Positions 12,485 through 23,480 of a stretch of 64,000 nt of DNA are shown here, piece after piece. How positions within the stretch are numbered: the first letter of the stretch is position 1; each line of letters opens with the position of its first letter. The position numbers and the translations under genes are program-made. The notes below the pieces were generated by a model that did no database searches, was not told where the DNA came from, and was given only the letters and a program-made list of their open reading frames with translations. Origin of the DNA: Reticulascus tulasneorum (Eukaryota > Ascomycota > Sordariomycetes > Glomerellales > Reticulascaceae); assembly GCA_001557505.1 (NCBI GenBank), contig LSAX01000005.1, positions 3,472,001 through 3,536,000 on the forward strand. The letters are read 5' to 3'.

Positions 12485-13744
12485 ATGCCGCTAAAGATTC
12501 TCATCAATGGCGCTGGTATTTGCGGCCCTGCCATGGCCAATTTTCTTCTCCGAGCAAACCCAGGCCATAACATCACCGTCGTCGAGCGGTCGCCGTCGCT
12601 CCGCACCGGAGGACAGCAGATTGATCTGCGCGCACAGGGGATAACGGTGATGCGGAAACTCGGCTTGTTAGAAAGCGCCAAATCTAAAAGAGTAGCCGAG
12701 CCCGGCATGGCGCTTGTCGATGCCAACGGTACGCTAAAGGCTACTTTTGGCGTGAATGATTCTGGAAAGGGACAGCAAGCACTCACAAGCGAGATCGAGA
12801 TCATGCGGGGCGACTTGGTCAATGTCTTGTATGAAGCCAGCAATGAAGTGAATAATAACGCCACAGGGGACGGAGGACTGAAGTACGAGTTCAACAAGTA
12901 TGCAACGGAGATCCAGCAACACGACAACAGCGCCACAGTGAAATTCTCCGATGGGACCGCAGACCGGTACGACTTGGTGATAGGTGCAGATGGCCAGGGC
13001 TCACGGACACGGCGCATGGTTTTCGGCGAGGAGGCTGGCAAAGCTGCGTTTCAATTCCTTGGACTATACGTGGCGTATTTTAATATTCCGCGAACAGATG
13101 CCGACGATAGCTTGGCGAAGATACATAATCTACCTGGCCGTATCGTAACAACTCGTTGTGGCGATAACCCTACTAACCAAGTCTGCCTTGCCATAATGGC
13201 GGATACCGATGAGCTGAGAGAGTCCATATTAAAAAGCACCGAGGAACAGAAAACATTATGGGCGCGGCTGTTTGAAGACTCGAGGTGGCAGACCAATCGC
13301 ATCCTGGCTGGAATAAAAGACACGCAAGACTTCTATACGCAGCAAATTGGCCAAGTAAAGACGGACCACTGGTCTGTGGGGAGGGTCGTGCTAGTGGGTG
13401 ATGCAGGATATTGCCCTAGTCCCATCTCTGGGATGGGTACGACGGCCGCGCTAGTGGGCTCATACGTGCTGGCCGGGGAGCTGGCGAGACATGGCGATGA
13501 TGTTGCGGCGGCACTCGAGTCGTACGGGAGGGTCTTGCGACCGTTTGTGACTGAGGCGCAGAAACTACCGCCTGGCGCCCCTGGCATAGTGTATCCCATG
13601 ACTGAGTGGGGCATCACGGCGTTGCAAACCATAGCTGGCCTTGTTGCCTTTTTCAAGATTGACAAGCTGATCAACAGGCTAATGCCTGAGAATAAGGGAG
13701 GATGGAAAGTGCCGGAATACCCCGAGATGAAGCTGGATGATTGA
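12485..13744 (+). CDS. FAD-dependent monooxygenase (aromatic hydroxylase-like)
   Basis: A single exon encodes 419 residues. The N-terminal Rossmann motif GAGICG (residues 9-14) follows MPLKILIN and is followed by a VVER acidic strand end, so FAD binding is clear. The DG motif (DLVIGADGQGSRTR) and the GD motif with catalytic-loop context (VVLVGDAGYCPSPISGMG, Asp about 306) are both present, as in group A flavoprotein monooxygenases, which hydroxylate aromatic or polyketide-like substrates with NAD(P)H and oxygen. The start at 12485 puts the Rossmann fold at the very N-terminus as is usual; the open frame runs upstream without another ATG. It is the first gene of a compact group of oxidoreductases around a Zn2Cys6 regulator, suggesting a tailoring or catabolic role. 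The substrate is unknown. Confidence 0.9.
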   Translation: MPLKILINGAGICGPAMANFLLRANPGHNITVVERSPSLRTGGQQIDLRAQGITVMRKLGLLESAKSKRVAEPGMALVDANGTLKATFGVNDSGKGQQALTSEIEIMRGDLVNVLYEASNEVNNNATGDGGLKYEFNKYATEIQQHDNSATVKFSDGTADRYDLVIGADGQGSRTRRMVFGEEAGKAAFQFLGLYVAYFNIPRTDADDSLAKIHNLPGRIVTTRCGDNPTNQVCLAIMADTDELRESILKSTEEQKTLWARLFEDSRWQTNRILAGIKDTQDFYTQQIGQVKTDHWSVGRVVLVGDAGYCPSPISGMGTTAALVGSYVLAGELARHGDDVAAALESYGRVLRPFVTEAQKLPPGAPGIVYPMTEWGITALQTIAGLVAFFKIDKLINRLMPENKGGWKVPEYPEMKLDD

Positions 13745-13770
13745 GTTCTGAGTTCTGAGTTCTGAGCTCA
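13743..13770 (+). repeat. Short tandem GAGTTCT repeat at the monooxygenase 3' end
   Basis: Three head-to-tail copies of GAGTTCT, followed by GAGCTCA, begin within the monooxygenase stop codon. They lie in the convergent gap between the monooxygenase and reductase genes. Confidence 0.8.
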
Positions 13771-13973
13771 GATATAACTATTGCGTTTTACCATTCTCTT
13801 CAGAATCATAGTTTACCTGCATATGTCAATGTTTGTGCAATAATTCTGCAGCTCCAATCATGGCGAATCTATCAAGATGTTTCAAAAGACAATGCTGACA
13901 GAACGTCTATTGGGGGCATGGACCATGTTTTCTGCATTGTCATAAACCGGACTATAGACCTCAACTGATTGCC

Positions 13974-15146
13974 TCAAAGCGTATATACCAACTTCTCGCC
14001 GCTAACTCTCCCAGCCCGAAGCTCGTCCAAGCCTTTCATCGCCCCCTCCAGTCCGCCTCCTGTTTTGTTTACAGCAGACCTGACGGGCTTGATTACCTCT
14101 TTCTCGAGAAGCTCTCGAGTTATTTCAAAGAACATGTCTGCAAACTCCATCTCGTCAACCTTCGCGGGGACGGTGTTATTCCCCCGAGGATATTCTTCGC
14201 CGACTGTATCGTATGCAAGGGTGAAGTACGGCCCCTCAACCAGCGGGTTGGTATTCTTCAACACATCAGTGTCTGTCGGATTGATTGATCCATACATGCT
14301 TGGCTCCGTCTCGCTCAACGCTGCCGCGCAGATTGCTTCACCACCGCCTGCACAATCCCAGGCATATCTAAGTTTATTCTGGGTGTACGTCCTGATGTCT
14401 GTGCCACAAGTCGAGGATCGATAGTCGAATACTGCATCGGCGCCAAGCGATTTGAGGTATGAGAAGTTCTTGGGCGAAGCCGTTGCGATGACAATGAGTC
14501 CGGAAGCCTTGGCGAGTTGAATCCCTAGCATGCCCGTCGCCGTGCTACCGCCATAAATGAGGACAGGAAATGGTTCTATGGCACGTGAGCCAGGTAGGGG
14601 AAGCCTGAGAGACTTGTAAAATCCTTGTCCCTAGTATTGTTAGAATGCATCGTGTACTCGACAATACTTGCTTTGAAGCTATACGTACGCAAGTCACCGT
14701 TGCGACGCCTAAGCTTGCCGCCTCTTCAAAGGTCAGGTTTTCTGGAAGTTTGAGCTGAACGGCTTGCTTCACAAGGATATGTTCCCCAAATGCACCACTC
14801 TCATGATCAAAACTGTTTCTGTTGCAAAGCTGTCAGTTAGGCGCTTGCTAGACATTGCTTTCATTTGCACTCACCCGCCATGGACGAAGCCAGCGATTCG
14901 ATCTCCAATCTTGAACTTTCTGACCTTACTGCCAACCCCCTCAACAACTCCTGAGTAGTCAAATCCGATCCAGGACCCGGCGTCAGCGTATCCATGATCA
15001 ATGTGTTTCCAGTCAGAAGGATTTAGGGCGACGGCTTTGACCTTGACTAGCACCCACTCATCTCGAAGTGCAGGAATGGCAACCTCTTTGACCGCAACAG
15101 CGTTTTTCCCAGGAAGAACTATTATAGCCTTTGTTGTAGTAGTCAT
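13974..15146 (-). CDS. Medium-chain dehydrogenase/reductase (zinc-less enoyl-reductase/ToxD-like)
   Basis: Three exons (15146-14875, 14818-14689, 14630-13974) give 352 residues. The GroES-like half contains VKAVALNPSDWKHID and GFDYSGVVEGVG, typical of the fungal trans-enoyl-reductase/ToxD branch of medium-chain reductases. The nucleotide-binding half contains VLIYGGSTATGMLGIQLA, with a GGSTATG loop suited to NADPH. The structural and catalytic zinc ligands of classical alcohol dehydrogenases are not visible, which fits the zinc-independent branch. Relatives reduce enoyl intermediates of polyketides or act as quinone/alkene reductases. It is transcribed divergently from the Zn2Cys6 regulator across about 0.9 kb and converges on the monooxygenase, so co-regulation is plausible. 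With no PKS in the window, its partner is unknown. Confidence 0.9.
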
Positions 15147-16055
15147 CTTGGCCTGTGGGGGTAGAAAGATGGTTTCGGAAAGCCAGAGAATTAAGCGTTA
15201 ATGGAGAACGAAACTAAGTCAGATATGCGTGTGGAATTGGTCTTGATTGCAGTCTAGACGTGTTACATCGATTGAGATACATGCCGGCTTTGATATTCTT
15301 TTGTATTCCGTCAGTGGCCTGAGGACACTGACCATGTTATACGAGTCAAGAGAACGTCAGTTTTGTGCTCACTCATACTGCCTAGTAGACTCGTACTACT
15401 CCGGAACTTCCGCATATTCGCAAACTACCTCTCATTGATCTTTGGTTGGCCATGTCCTTTGTGGATCATGTTTTTCGATGAGAATTTTGTTTCCTCGGAG
15501 CACTCCCATGGAACTTCCACATTGCGGAACTTTCACTCCCCAATCCAATTGGACCGAGACCTTTATTATAAGTTACTCATCGTACCATATGTTCTTCTGA
15601 TTAGAATTGATGACTCAAGCCGGTGCGCTATATTCTGTGGGACACGAAAATAGTAGGTGAGGCTGTTTGAGGCGGTTCCAAGGCACTTACCAAGATTGAT
15701 GATCACGTCGAGTATCATTGAGCCTCGGCAATTAATTCGCCACAACACTCGCTTTTTGTTCAATTATTTCAGGTTTCTCGTTAACAGTTTTCATCTTCCT
15801 CACTAAATACCTAGGTTAGCGTATTGGAGATTATCTCCTTCGCTGAGTAATCGCTGGGAATGAATGGCAATGCCACATGAGAACGATGACATGTCATGTC
15901 AAGCTTACATAATATGTGGGGGTTGAGAGATGGAGCCAATATTCTTAATCCGACTTCTCTTAGTAAACTGCCTCGTAACTCCCTACCCAAGTTCCAATAC
16001 AGCCAGCCATTGACAGCCCGCCATACATTCGTCAAGAAAGTTGTACCATGTTGCG
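15147..16055. promoter_or_regulatory. Bidirectional promoter region with three GGAACTT repeats
   Basis: This 0.9-kb gap separates the divergent reductase and Zn2Cys6 regulator starts. Three copies of a YGGAACTTYC-like string are visible: CCGGAACTTCCGC at about 15401, TGGAACTTCCAC at about 15510, and GCGGAACTTTC at about 15525. Two of them carry CGG, the triplet usually contacted by Zn2Cys6 factors, and the first is almost palindromic. Their role as operator sites is inference only. Confidence 0.35.
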
Positions 16056-17705
16056 ATGAGCCATCTATCCATTGCCGATTTTGATATCAGTGCTGCACTG
16101 GCTTCGCTTCCAGCATGCTCGCGATGTCGCCGCCGTCGTGTCAAGTGTGACAGCCAACTACCGGCGTGCTCGAATTGCGACAAAGGAAAAGAAGCTTGTG
16201 AATATGCCGATCATGTTTCAGGGCGAACTATTTCGAGAACATACCTAGCTTCTCTCACTCACAGGTCGAATGAGCTGCTCACATTGAGAGCGAGAGACAC
16301 GACCCGCAGCGGGTATCATCCAGAGTCAATCGACGAGGACTTCAGAGCGCCAGCGCTGACCGCGTCTGTTTATAACACGCCATGGGTATACAGTTCGATT
16401 GGTAATGCATTTGGTACTGGGTCTTTTTGGGGATCCACCAGCGTATACTCGAAGTTGGGATACCTGTTGAACGCCGCTGAAGAGGTGCCCAAATTTATAC
16501 GGAGAACACACGGCCTTTTCGACTCATTACCAAAGATTGGACTTGGCAGAGTAGACCTGCCAGAGTCTAGTGTCTGCGAATCACTCTTTGTTTTCTATCA
16601 TTCATCCATCGAAACCTTCTATCCCATCTTTGGTTTCGACTACCTGGCCTTGCTCTTAATCATGACCGACGCTCGTCCGAAAACCCCAAAGAGTTCGAGC
16701 CATGCCGACCAGGTAGTGCTAGTGATCCTAGCCGTCAGCATGCAATTGCTATCAAGACTTGACCCTAGGCTAGTAGATTATGCAAAGGCCTACTTCGATA
16801 TCAGTCAGGCGGAGGAGAGTCTTCAGATACATGAGAGATCACAGCCGCAGTATCTGCAGTATCTGCTGATTACCGCTATCTACAAGCTACAGACAGAGGC
16901 ATGCGAAGACTCTTGGATCTTGTTGGGATTAATAAACCAACTTAGTTCCGAATCTTTATCGGCTCTTAAGGAAACAGGGACGCTGTATCTCTTATCAACG
17001 CTATCTGCGCTTGAAATTCAAGTGTCAATGGCATATGGCAGGCCATCTAGCACCATTGGTACAACAGGCTCGATTATTATTTCAGACTTTGAAGGACATA
17101 GCCCAATGGCGTTTCACTTTCACCAATTATCAGAACTGCAACATAAAGTGCACGATCGATCCATGATTCCTGGCATGGACGGGAGCCAAGATCATTGGAT
17201 GCAGGAGGTTCAACAAGAGCTCAGCACGTGGGTATCGAACTGGGACCTCGCAATATCTAAGACAAATCCAGCGGTCCCTTACACGTCCGAGTGGCTTCGC
17301 CTTTTCGGAGCGGTTCTGTATGATCAAACTCTGCTCGGACTATTGGATCAGCACACCGCATCATCGTTTGGTCAGGTAGAATCAAAAGACCGGGTTCTGC
17401 GGCTTGTTCAAAATTTCTCAAGGCTTTACTGCTACGGTCATGTCTCCGAGGAAGTTGGAAAGAATGTAATAGAGGACGAAATCCTTAGCGTACCGTTAGC
17501 GCCATGCTTCTGGACGCACCTTCACATTATTCTTAAAGAGAGTCTCGTTTTTATCACACATACAAACGACGGGGCCGACGTTCTGGACGATAATGCCATC
17601 AACAAGTGCCTCATCCTCATGTCGAAGTTGGATCCTCCCAAAAAGTTGTTTCACTCTATCTGGTCCTTAAGGTTCCCTGCCACTATGGAAGATTCGATTC
17701 CATAG
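16056..17705 (+). CDS. Zn(II)2Cys6 transcription factor
   Basis: One exon encodes 549 residues starting MSHLSIADFD. Residues 21-48 form a complete binuclear zinc cluster with cysteines at 21, 24, 31, 38, 41 and 48 and the basic run RCRRRRVKC between the second and third. This is the DNA-binding domain of fungal GAL4-type regulators. The rest is helical and resembles the middle homology region of fungal-specific factors. The open frame extends upstream only to a TTG; the in-frame ATG at 16056 is the first usable start. It sits at the centre of the oxidoreductase group, divergent to the reductase and tail-to-tail with the dehydrogenase, and is the likely pathway-specific regulator. Its stop lies one base from that of the convergent neighbour. 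No introns or damage were seen. Confidence 0.92.
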   Translation: MSHLSIADFDISAALASLPACSRCRRRRVKCDSQLPACSNCDKGKEACEYADHVSGRTISRTYLASLTHRSNELLTLRARDTTRSGYHPESIDEDFRAPALTASVYNTPWVYSSIGNAFGTGSFWGSTSVYSKLGYLLNAAEEVPKFIRRTHGLFDSLPKIGLGRVDLPESSVCESLFVFYHSSIETFYPIFGFDYLALLLIMTDARPKTPKSSSHADQVVLVILAVSMQLLSRLDPRLVDYAKAYFDISQAEESLQIHERSQPQYLQYLLITAIYKLQTEACEDSWILLGLINQLSSESLSALKETGTLYLLSTLSALEIQVSMAYGRPSSTIGTTGSIIISDFEGHSPMAFHFHQLSELQHKVHDRSMIPGMDGSQDHWMQEVQQELSTWVSNWDLAISKTNPAVPYTSEWLRLFGAVLYDQTLLGLLDQHTASSFGQVESKDRVLRLVQNFSRLYCYGHVSEEVGKNVIEDEILSVPLAPCFWTHLHIILKESLVFITHTNDGADVLDDNAINKCLILMSKLDPPKKLFHSIWSLRFPATMEDSIP

Positions 17706-17706
17706 G

Positions 17707-18596
17707 TCACAATTTAGGTCGCAAATCAGGTACATGTTCGTCATAGTACAGAACTTCGCCGCTCCTCCCGCCAACGAATTTGCCGGTTGCCAACTTCGCA
17801 ACTGCTTCACCGCACAACTGTGGGGACTCGACAATGGCGTCCCCGATGTCGCTCCATAATCTGAATCGCTCACACTCGTGGTCTGCCATGATCCCTTTGT
17901 ACTTGCCTGCAATGATATCCACTGGCATTCTCGTCTTCGTGAGTTTGGGGTATACACCTTGTACAGAAAGAGTGGGCTCCTCATGGGCGAGGACAGCGAT
18001 GAACCTCGAGAGCGCTGCCTTGGAAGTGCAATACGCGAGCCAGCCCATATACGTGACCTTCTTGTCCGCTGATGAGGATAGGGCGAGTAATTTGCCACAC
18101 GCGGCATTTGTAGGGTTTACATGAGCCGACTTGCGAAGGTACGGAATGCATAACTGGCTCTACAATGGTTTGTGTCAGGTCCGGCAACGGCGGAGTGTGG
18201 GCGGACTGAAACCGTGGTGGGGGAACGTACCATGGCTATCAAACCGAAAACGTTGACATCATATGTCTTTTTCACCATGCTGATATCGAGATTCTCTGTT
18301 CTTACGATAGGTCCTATGAGCCCCGCGCAATAGACAAGGGTGTCAAGCCCGCCAGTTTTCTGAACGCATGTTTTGGTGGCTTCTAATCTATCAGCAGCAG
18401 ATGTGACGTCTCCGAGAAATACGAATAAGCGTTCGGGGTAGGTTTTGGAGAGGGACGACAGCTGCGGATCGGCGTCTAAGCCGAAAACCAACACCTTGGT
18501 CGTGGACGGGGAGGTTTCGAGAATTGATTGCGTAACGTTTAAACCAATTCCTAGGCCGCCTCCTACGACCAGGATTGAATGAGTTGGGACAGACAT
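17707..18596 (-). CDS. Short-chain dehydrogenase/reductase
   Basis: Two exons (18596-18231 and 18159-17707, intron of 71 bases) give 272 residues. The N-terminal cofactor loop is GGGLGIG (residues 12-18) after ILVV, a variant of the classical TGxxxGIG. An acidic strand end (FGLDAD) follows, and the conserved YCAG appears in place of NNAG. The catalytic set is serines within LALSSSAD (about 150-152), Tyr165 and Lys169 in YCTSK. The enzyme should oxidise or reduce an alcohol/ketone using NAD(P). The start at 18596 is the second in-frame initiator, chosen because only it is an ATG. The 3' end abuts the regulator gene with one base between stop codons, so the mature transcripts must overlap. It likely belongs to the neighbouring oxidoreductase group. 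Confidence 0.88.
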
Positions 18597-19356
18597 GACG
18601 GCGGACAAAATTTGGAGTACAGCGCTAAAACTGGCAATCTGTTCTCGTTGAATGCTCTCTCCAGATCAATTAGGCAGAAGTTGACGGCAAAAGTCCTTCA
18701 GAGCTCTTAGTAAGGTACGAACAAGTAACGAGAATAATATTGTACTGTAGAGAATAACGAATTTTAGTCGTTTTTCATCCACTTCGTTTCTTGGGGGGAT
18801 ATACATACGCAAAACAGGTTTTGTAGTTCCAAACCCTGCCGCCGATCCGCCACTCCACCATTCCCCCAGCCAGCGCCAGTCCGCACCGCCGCAGAGCCGA
18901 TTAGATAAGTATTTGGTCTTTCAATTCGTCTACGCTCAACTCCGCTAGCCCCTGTATGTATCTATCTATCTGTCTGCATTTTCTAACTTTTTCAACATAG
19001 GCATATCTATGGGTGCCGAGTGTCTGGAATACCACATCCTGATTGTTCGCCGTGCTAGCCGTCCCCGTGTCCATGCAAGTAATTTCCCCAGATCCACAAT
19101 CCACGACGTTCAAGTTCGCATCCAAGCTGTACCCATGATCTTAATTCGGGAATATCCATTCATTTCTAAGCGATATAGGACCGATCTAGATCTACAGCGC
19201 TTAGCTCAGATCAAGTGCAAAGTAAGTATATTCGTCTAGAACCTGAACCAAGCAAACACGTATACTTCCCACTTGCACATTTGCCTGGTGTTCTTCTCTA
19301 ATGTTTCAGTTCTATATTACTGACTGTTGTGCGTACATATGACTGAGAGACCAGGC
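18597..19356. other. Intergenic region
   Basis: This 760-base region lies between the dehydrogenase start and the deacetylase stop, both on the minus strand. A 74-codon open frame at 19125-18901 has no recognised domain and is not called. The region should include the dehydrogenase promoter and deacetylase 3' UTR. Confidence 0.4.
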
Positions 19357-20506
19357 CTACATCGCCTTTCCTGTCCCACTAATAGCACCGCTCCGGAACT
19401 CTTCTGCCATCTGTCCAAACGTGCACCATTCGACCCCCTCATGTTCATTGACCCAATCTATGAATCTCTCATGCATCATCAGGATATGAGGCCGCCCAGA
19501 TACCTGCGGGTGAATACTGATCGGAAAAATGAAGGTATCGTACTCGCGGTAGCACCATGTGAACATATCCTTCCATCCACGCTCAACACTGTAAGGGTCT
19601 ACATACCCATGCTAGATGACTAGCAGTCAGCTGCCATTACTTTTAGGAAAATGATAACGCTCCGCTAGAACACAGATTTTGATAATAGGATAGGTAGGAA
19701 GAACAATACGTACCGCGTTCGGCCGCGCGCTATCCCATTGAAAAGGAGGCCAGTCGTCGAGCGTCCAATTTGCGGGGATTTCAACAACCTGGCTCTTCTC
19801 TGCATGCTTCATTGGTGACATCCACTCATCTGGGTGTTTCGTGTAGTCTGTCGTGACCATTTCTTCACCACCCGTGCTCAACCAATATGGCTGGAAGTCA
19901 TCGTGCATGAAGCAATGACCTGCGTACCACAGAGATTAGTAAATGCTCGAAGTGCCGAATACATGGGCAGCACAAAGAAGCCAGAGGTGAGCGTACTGTA
20001 CGTGATACCCAGCTGGAACATCATCTCCGTCTGCTCGGGATGGTTCTTCCATGCCGGCGACGTGAATCCGGTCGGAGGCTTGCCGCAAAAATCAGTTAGG
20101 ATCTTGATCGTCTTTACAAAGATCGTCTCCAGCTGCTCCCGCGTGAGATCCGCTGGAAATTCGTGCGTGTACCCGTGAAGCCCACTAATGATGAGTTTCT
20201 AAGTCAGCAAATCGAGACTTAATTACCATACACGTTGACCATTTGCTCTCACATTTCGTGGCCCGCATCCCTAATCTTCGCAATCTGCTCTGGAAAAGTC
20301 TCAATAGTGTGGCCAGGGATATACCACGAGGCCTTGATGTCTTTCCGATCCCAGAGCGCCAGAAGTCGCTCAACCCCGCGCGTTGCTCCAAAGACACCCC
20401 TTGAGACGTTTGTCAAGTTCGGCTTCCCTCCGACGGTTGTGTTAATGTGGTTTGCGACGGCATCGACATCAATGCCGTAGCCGACGAGGACACGCTTCTT
20501 ACCCAT
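19357..20506 (-). CDS. Polysaccharide deacetylase family protein (PgdA/PuuE-like NodB-fold hydrolase)
   Basis: Four exons (20506-20253, 20184-19997, 19919-19714, 19611-19357) give 300 residues. The NodB fold is shown by motif 1 (VGYGIDVDA, Asp13 and Asp15), the retained motif-2 histidines in HGYTHEFP (H88, H92), and ISIHPQVSGRP near the end. Length and order match the intracellular PgdA/PuuE subgroup (Helicobacter PgdA, allantoinase PuuE, cyclic imidases), not secreted chitin deacetylases: there is no signal peptide or chitin-binding module. Members are metal-dependent and act on C-N bonds of acetamido groups, cyclic ureides or imides. The substrate here is not determinable. It follows the dehydrogenase on the same strand and may close the oxidoreductase cluster. 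All junctions restore the frame exactly. Confidence 0.87.
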
Positions 20507-21779
20507 CTTTCAAGAAAATTCCGCAGGATACTGATTTCAAGATGATGCAGAACGAGCGGCAAATACACTGAGAATAGTAATACCACAACAGTCCGCGGGG
20601 TTATGACGGGTTTAGGCATGCCTGTTGACTGCTTCGGGAGCGGTAGTGGGGTTGCGGACTTGTGCGAGATCGAATAACCGCCGATCAGAGATGGGTGGGG
20701 CATCATAGACTCTTGGCTTCCGTCACACACAGCAAGGAACTACGTGCCCGACCTAATAAAGGTAATCATTTCATTGATCGTTCTTCTTGAAGACGACTGA
20801 GAAACAGGGAGATTTCAAAGTTGCATACCCCCCCCCCCCCACGTTGATATTGGCGACAGGCATTCGTAGACAATGTCTCCATCAAAAGTTGATTCGCCAG
20901 TAACCGTGGGTAATGACATTGCACGTTTCAAAGAAGATGAATTTGACTCGAGTCGAGATAATGGCGAGACAATGTCTATAGCGGCCGCTAGCCGAACACC
21001 CGGTTAGACGGTAGACCAGCTATATTATGTGACGTAGACGCTTCCCTTACCCACATAAAGAGGCTCAGCGGAGTGAAACAAGAACCATCGTGCGAGAAAA
21101 ACCCCTCTCTCCCGTGCGGTCATGATAGTCTGCCTGTCTGGCTCAATGTCCAACTTGTGGATCGAATCGCTTTGGCTCCCGGCTGAAACATCAAAGACGG
21201 TAACGGGAAAAGATATTCTATCGACTATCAATAACACAGTAGGAGTAAATACCCTTGCTATCTCCATAACTCTAGCGATAGTAGCTACATTTCTATGACT
21301 TCATACTAATAAGAATACCTAACTTACTTCCACGTCGATGATATCTATTACTAGCTTGACGATTTTATGATCGATGATGATAACTATCACGAATATATTA
21401 CTCGGGAGTAACGCCTCTAAGATTTTGGCAGTTTTCTTTATAATAGCTGGTATTCGCAGCTGGCGTGATTCTAAATAATCATCAGAATAAGCACGTTTTG
21501 CCTGATCTAGTAGATCTAGTCAGCCACGCCGGCCGGATTAATGAATATCCACACCCCGGCCGTTATTAAAACCCTAGATATCTCGAAATCCCCACTTTGC
21601 CTGCTGATTACGATGCTTACTTGTCCCGTCCCCTATAAATCTAGCCCAATAAGGGATACAAAGCGGGCATAACGCTTACTACGCGTTCGTCGTGGTCCCC
21701 CCTCGCAGCTTTATCGTCGCTTACTTTCCCCGCCTGACCAATTCGTCTAGAATTAACCTATTTTAGCTAGCTTTCGTAA
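20507..21779. other. Transition region between gene arm and AT-rich block, with a 13-base poly-C
   Basis: No gene is supported. A run of 13 C lies at 20828-20840. An 80-codon minus-strand frame at 21267-21025 lacks any known domain. From about 21290 composition drifts toward AT, with a last GC-rich patch at about 21520-21740. The sharp change is near 21780. Confidence 0.5.
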
Positions 21780-23052
21780 TTTATAACGATATATTAATAA
21801 CCTGGTAGAAGAAAGGCTTAACACGGCTAAGAGTAATAGTTATTAACATGATAGCTATGGTAGTAAGTACGGACGTGGTAACCTTTAATTTAATCATAGT
21901 TATATTGTTATTATAAGATACCTAGCTAATTATTAACTAAGTTATTATTAATAATATTAAGTTATAAACGAATTTATAAAATATTTTCTCTATAATCTAG
22001 AAAAACCAGCCGAAGAATATAAACTTTATATACAATTTAAAATAAGAAGAATTTTAATAGTTTTATAAGAAGAAGTTATATTATAATAATAATATGGTTA
22101 TAAAAGATAAATTATTTCTTTTCTTTGTTAAAAAGGTTATAAATTAACCTCTTTAAGCTAAAAACCAAAAGATTATTAATGATATATTTTATATAAAGAC
22201 TTAACTTAGTTAATAATTAATCTAAAGTTATATTATTATTATTATAGATCTTTATTAAGTATAAATGATTTTTAACATAAATTATAACTTATTACTTTAA
22301 GAAGATAATATTTAGAAATATATTAAGTTGTTATAATATTAAGATATAATATAAAAAAAAACAAATTATATTAGTAAAAGCTAAGATACCTTTTTTAATA
22401 AATATAGAAAAGAAGAATTTTACTTTATTATTAATAAGTTATAAACTTATATAACTAACTTTTTAAAATATTATTTTTAAACTTTTATTAATATATTATT
22501 TAGTTATTATATACTTTCTCGTAGTAATAAACGTTAAAATCTTAAAATATCTAATTTTTCGATTTTCAAATTTACTAATAAAAGCCTTACTAAGTATATA
22601 TCCTAATCAAAATTATAAAAGATAACAAAAAAAAACTAATATAACCAGTTTAAGATAACTAAAGCTTTTTATAGTTAAAATCCTTTTATCTATATATTTA
22701 AAATATTAGCTTTTTATTTTCTTTATTAATAAGATCTTTTAATAAAGTTATTTTTAAACTTTATAAGTTAATCTTAATAATATAATATCTAGCTAATTAA
22801 AGATATTAAAGCTTCTCTTTTTATTATTATCTTATATAATTCTTAATAAGACTAGGTTATTAAAATTTTTAAGTATATTAAGATATCTTTAAATAAAAAG
22901 ACTTATGTTAGTTAAAGCTTAAAAATAAAAATAACTAAGCTAAAAAAGGTTAATAAAGACTAGATTTAATAAGTTAACCGTTAAAATCAAGAAATCATAA
23001 TTAATTATTATCTTAATTTATTATTATAGATCTTTATATAAATAATAACTAA

Positions 23053-23480
23053 TTATTAAAACCGGGTAAGGCAAAGTAAATACGTTTTACCATGAACCTA
23101 TCATAACTAACCTGATCAGGCCTAAACATATGCTTACGCACATATTAATCATCAGTCTTTTCTATATTTAGTTATTTTCGTAACTTTCATTAGCACGTTC
23201 AGAAGCACGTTCGTAGGCATACTTCGCGATATTATTAAATTCATATTATTAAGTTATCTTATAAAATCATAAGTTTATAAGTCTTTACCTTATAAAAGCC
23301 TCGATTATATTATTAGATCTATTTATCCTTGATCAGGGATAGAACACCTTCTACGCCTACGTAACTATCTAGATGGCCGAGATATCGTTATTTTAGTATG
23401 TTATATTAGGCTATATATGTTAAAGTATTTAGTAGTTATAGTAGTATAACTATAAGACGACCTGGCCTAGGTTAATTTTA
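23053..23480 (+). repeat. Left LTR-like direct repeat of the 14.7-kb element
   Basis: It aligns end to end without length change to 37314-37741. Examples: ACCGGGTAAGGC here versus ACTAAGTAAGAT in the other copy, and TAGTAGTTATAGTAG here versus TGGTGGTTATGGTGG there. Nearly all differences are transitions, mutated sometimes in one copy and sometimes in the other. Confidence 0.8.

Noticed and set aside
18901..19125. 74-codon minus-strand open frame between the dehydrogenase and deacetylase
   Set aside because: No recognisable domain, signal peptide or splice continuation, and size within chance expectation.
21025..21267. 80-codon minus-strand open frame at the edge of the AT-rich block
   Set aside because: Translation matches nothing I know and there is no supporting context.
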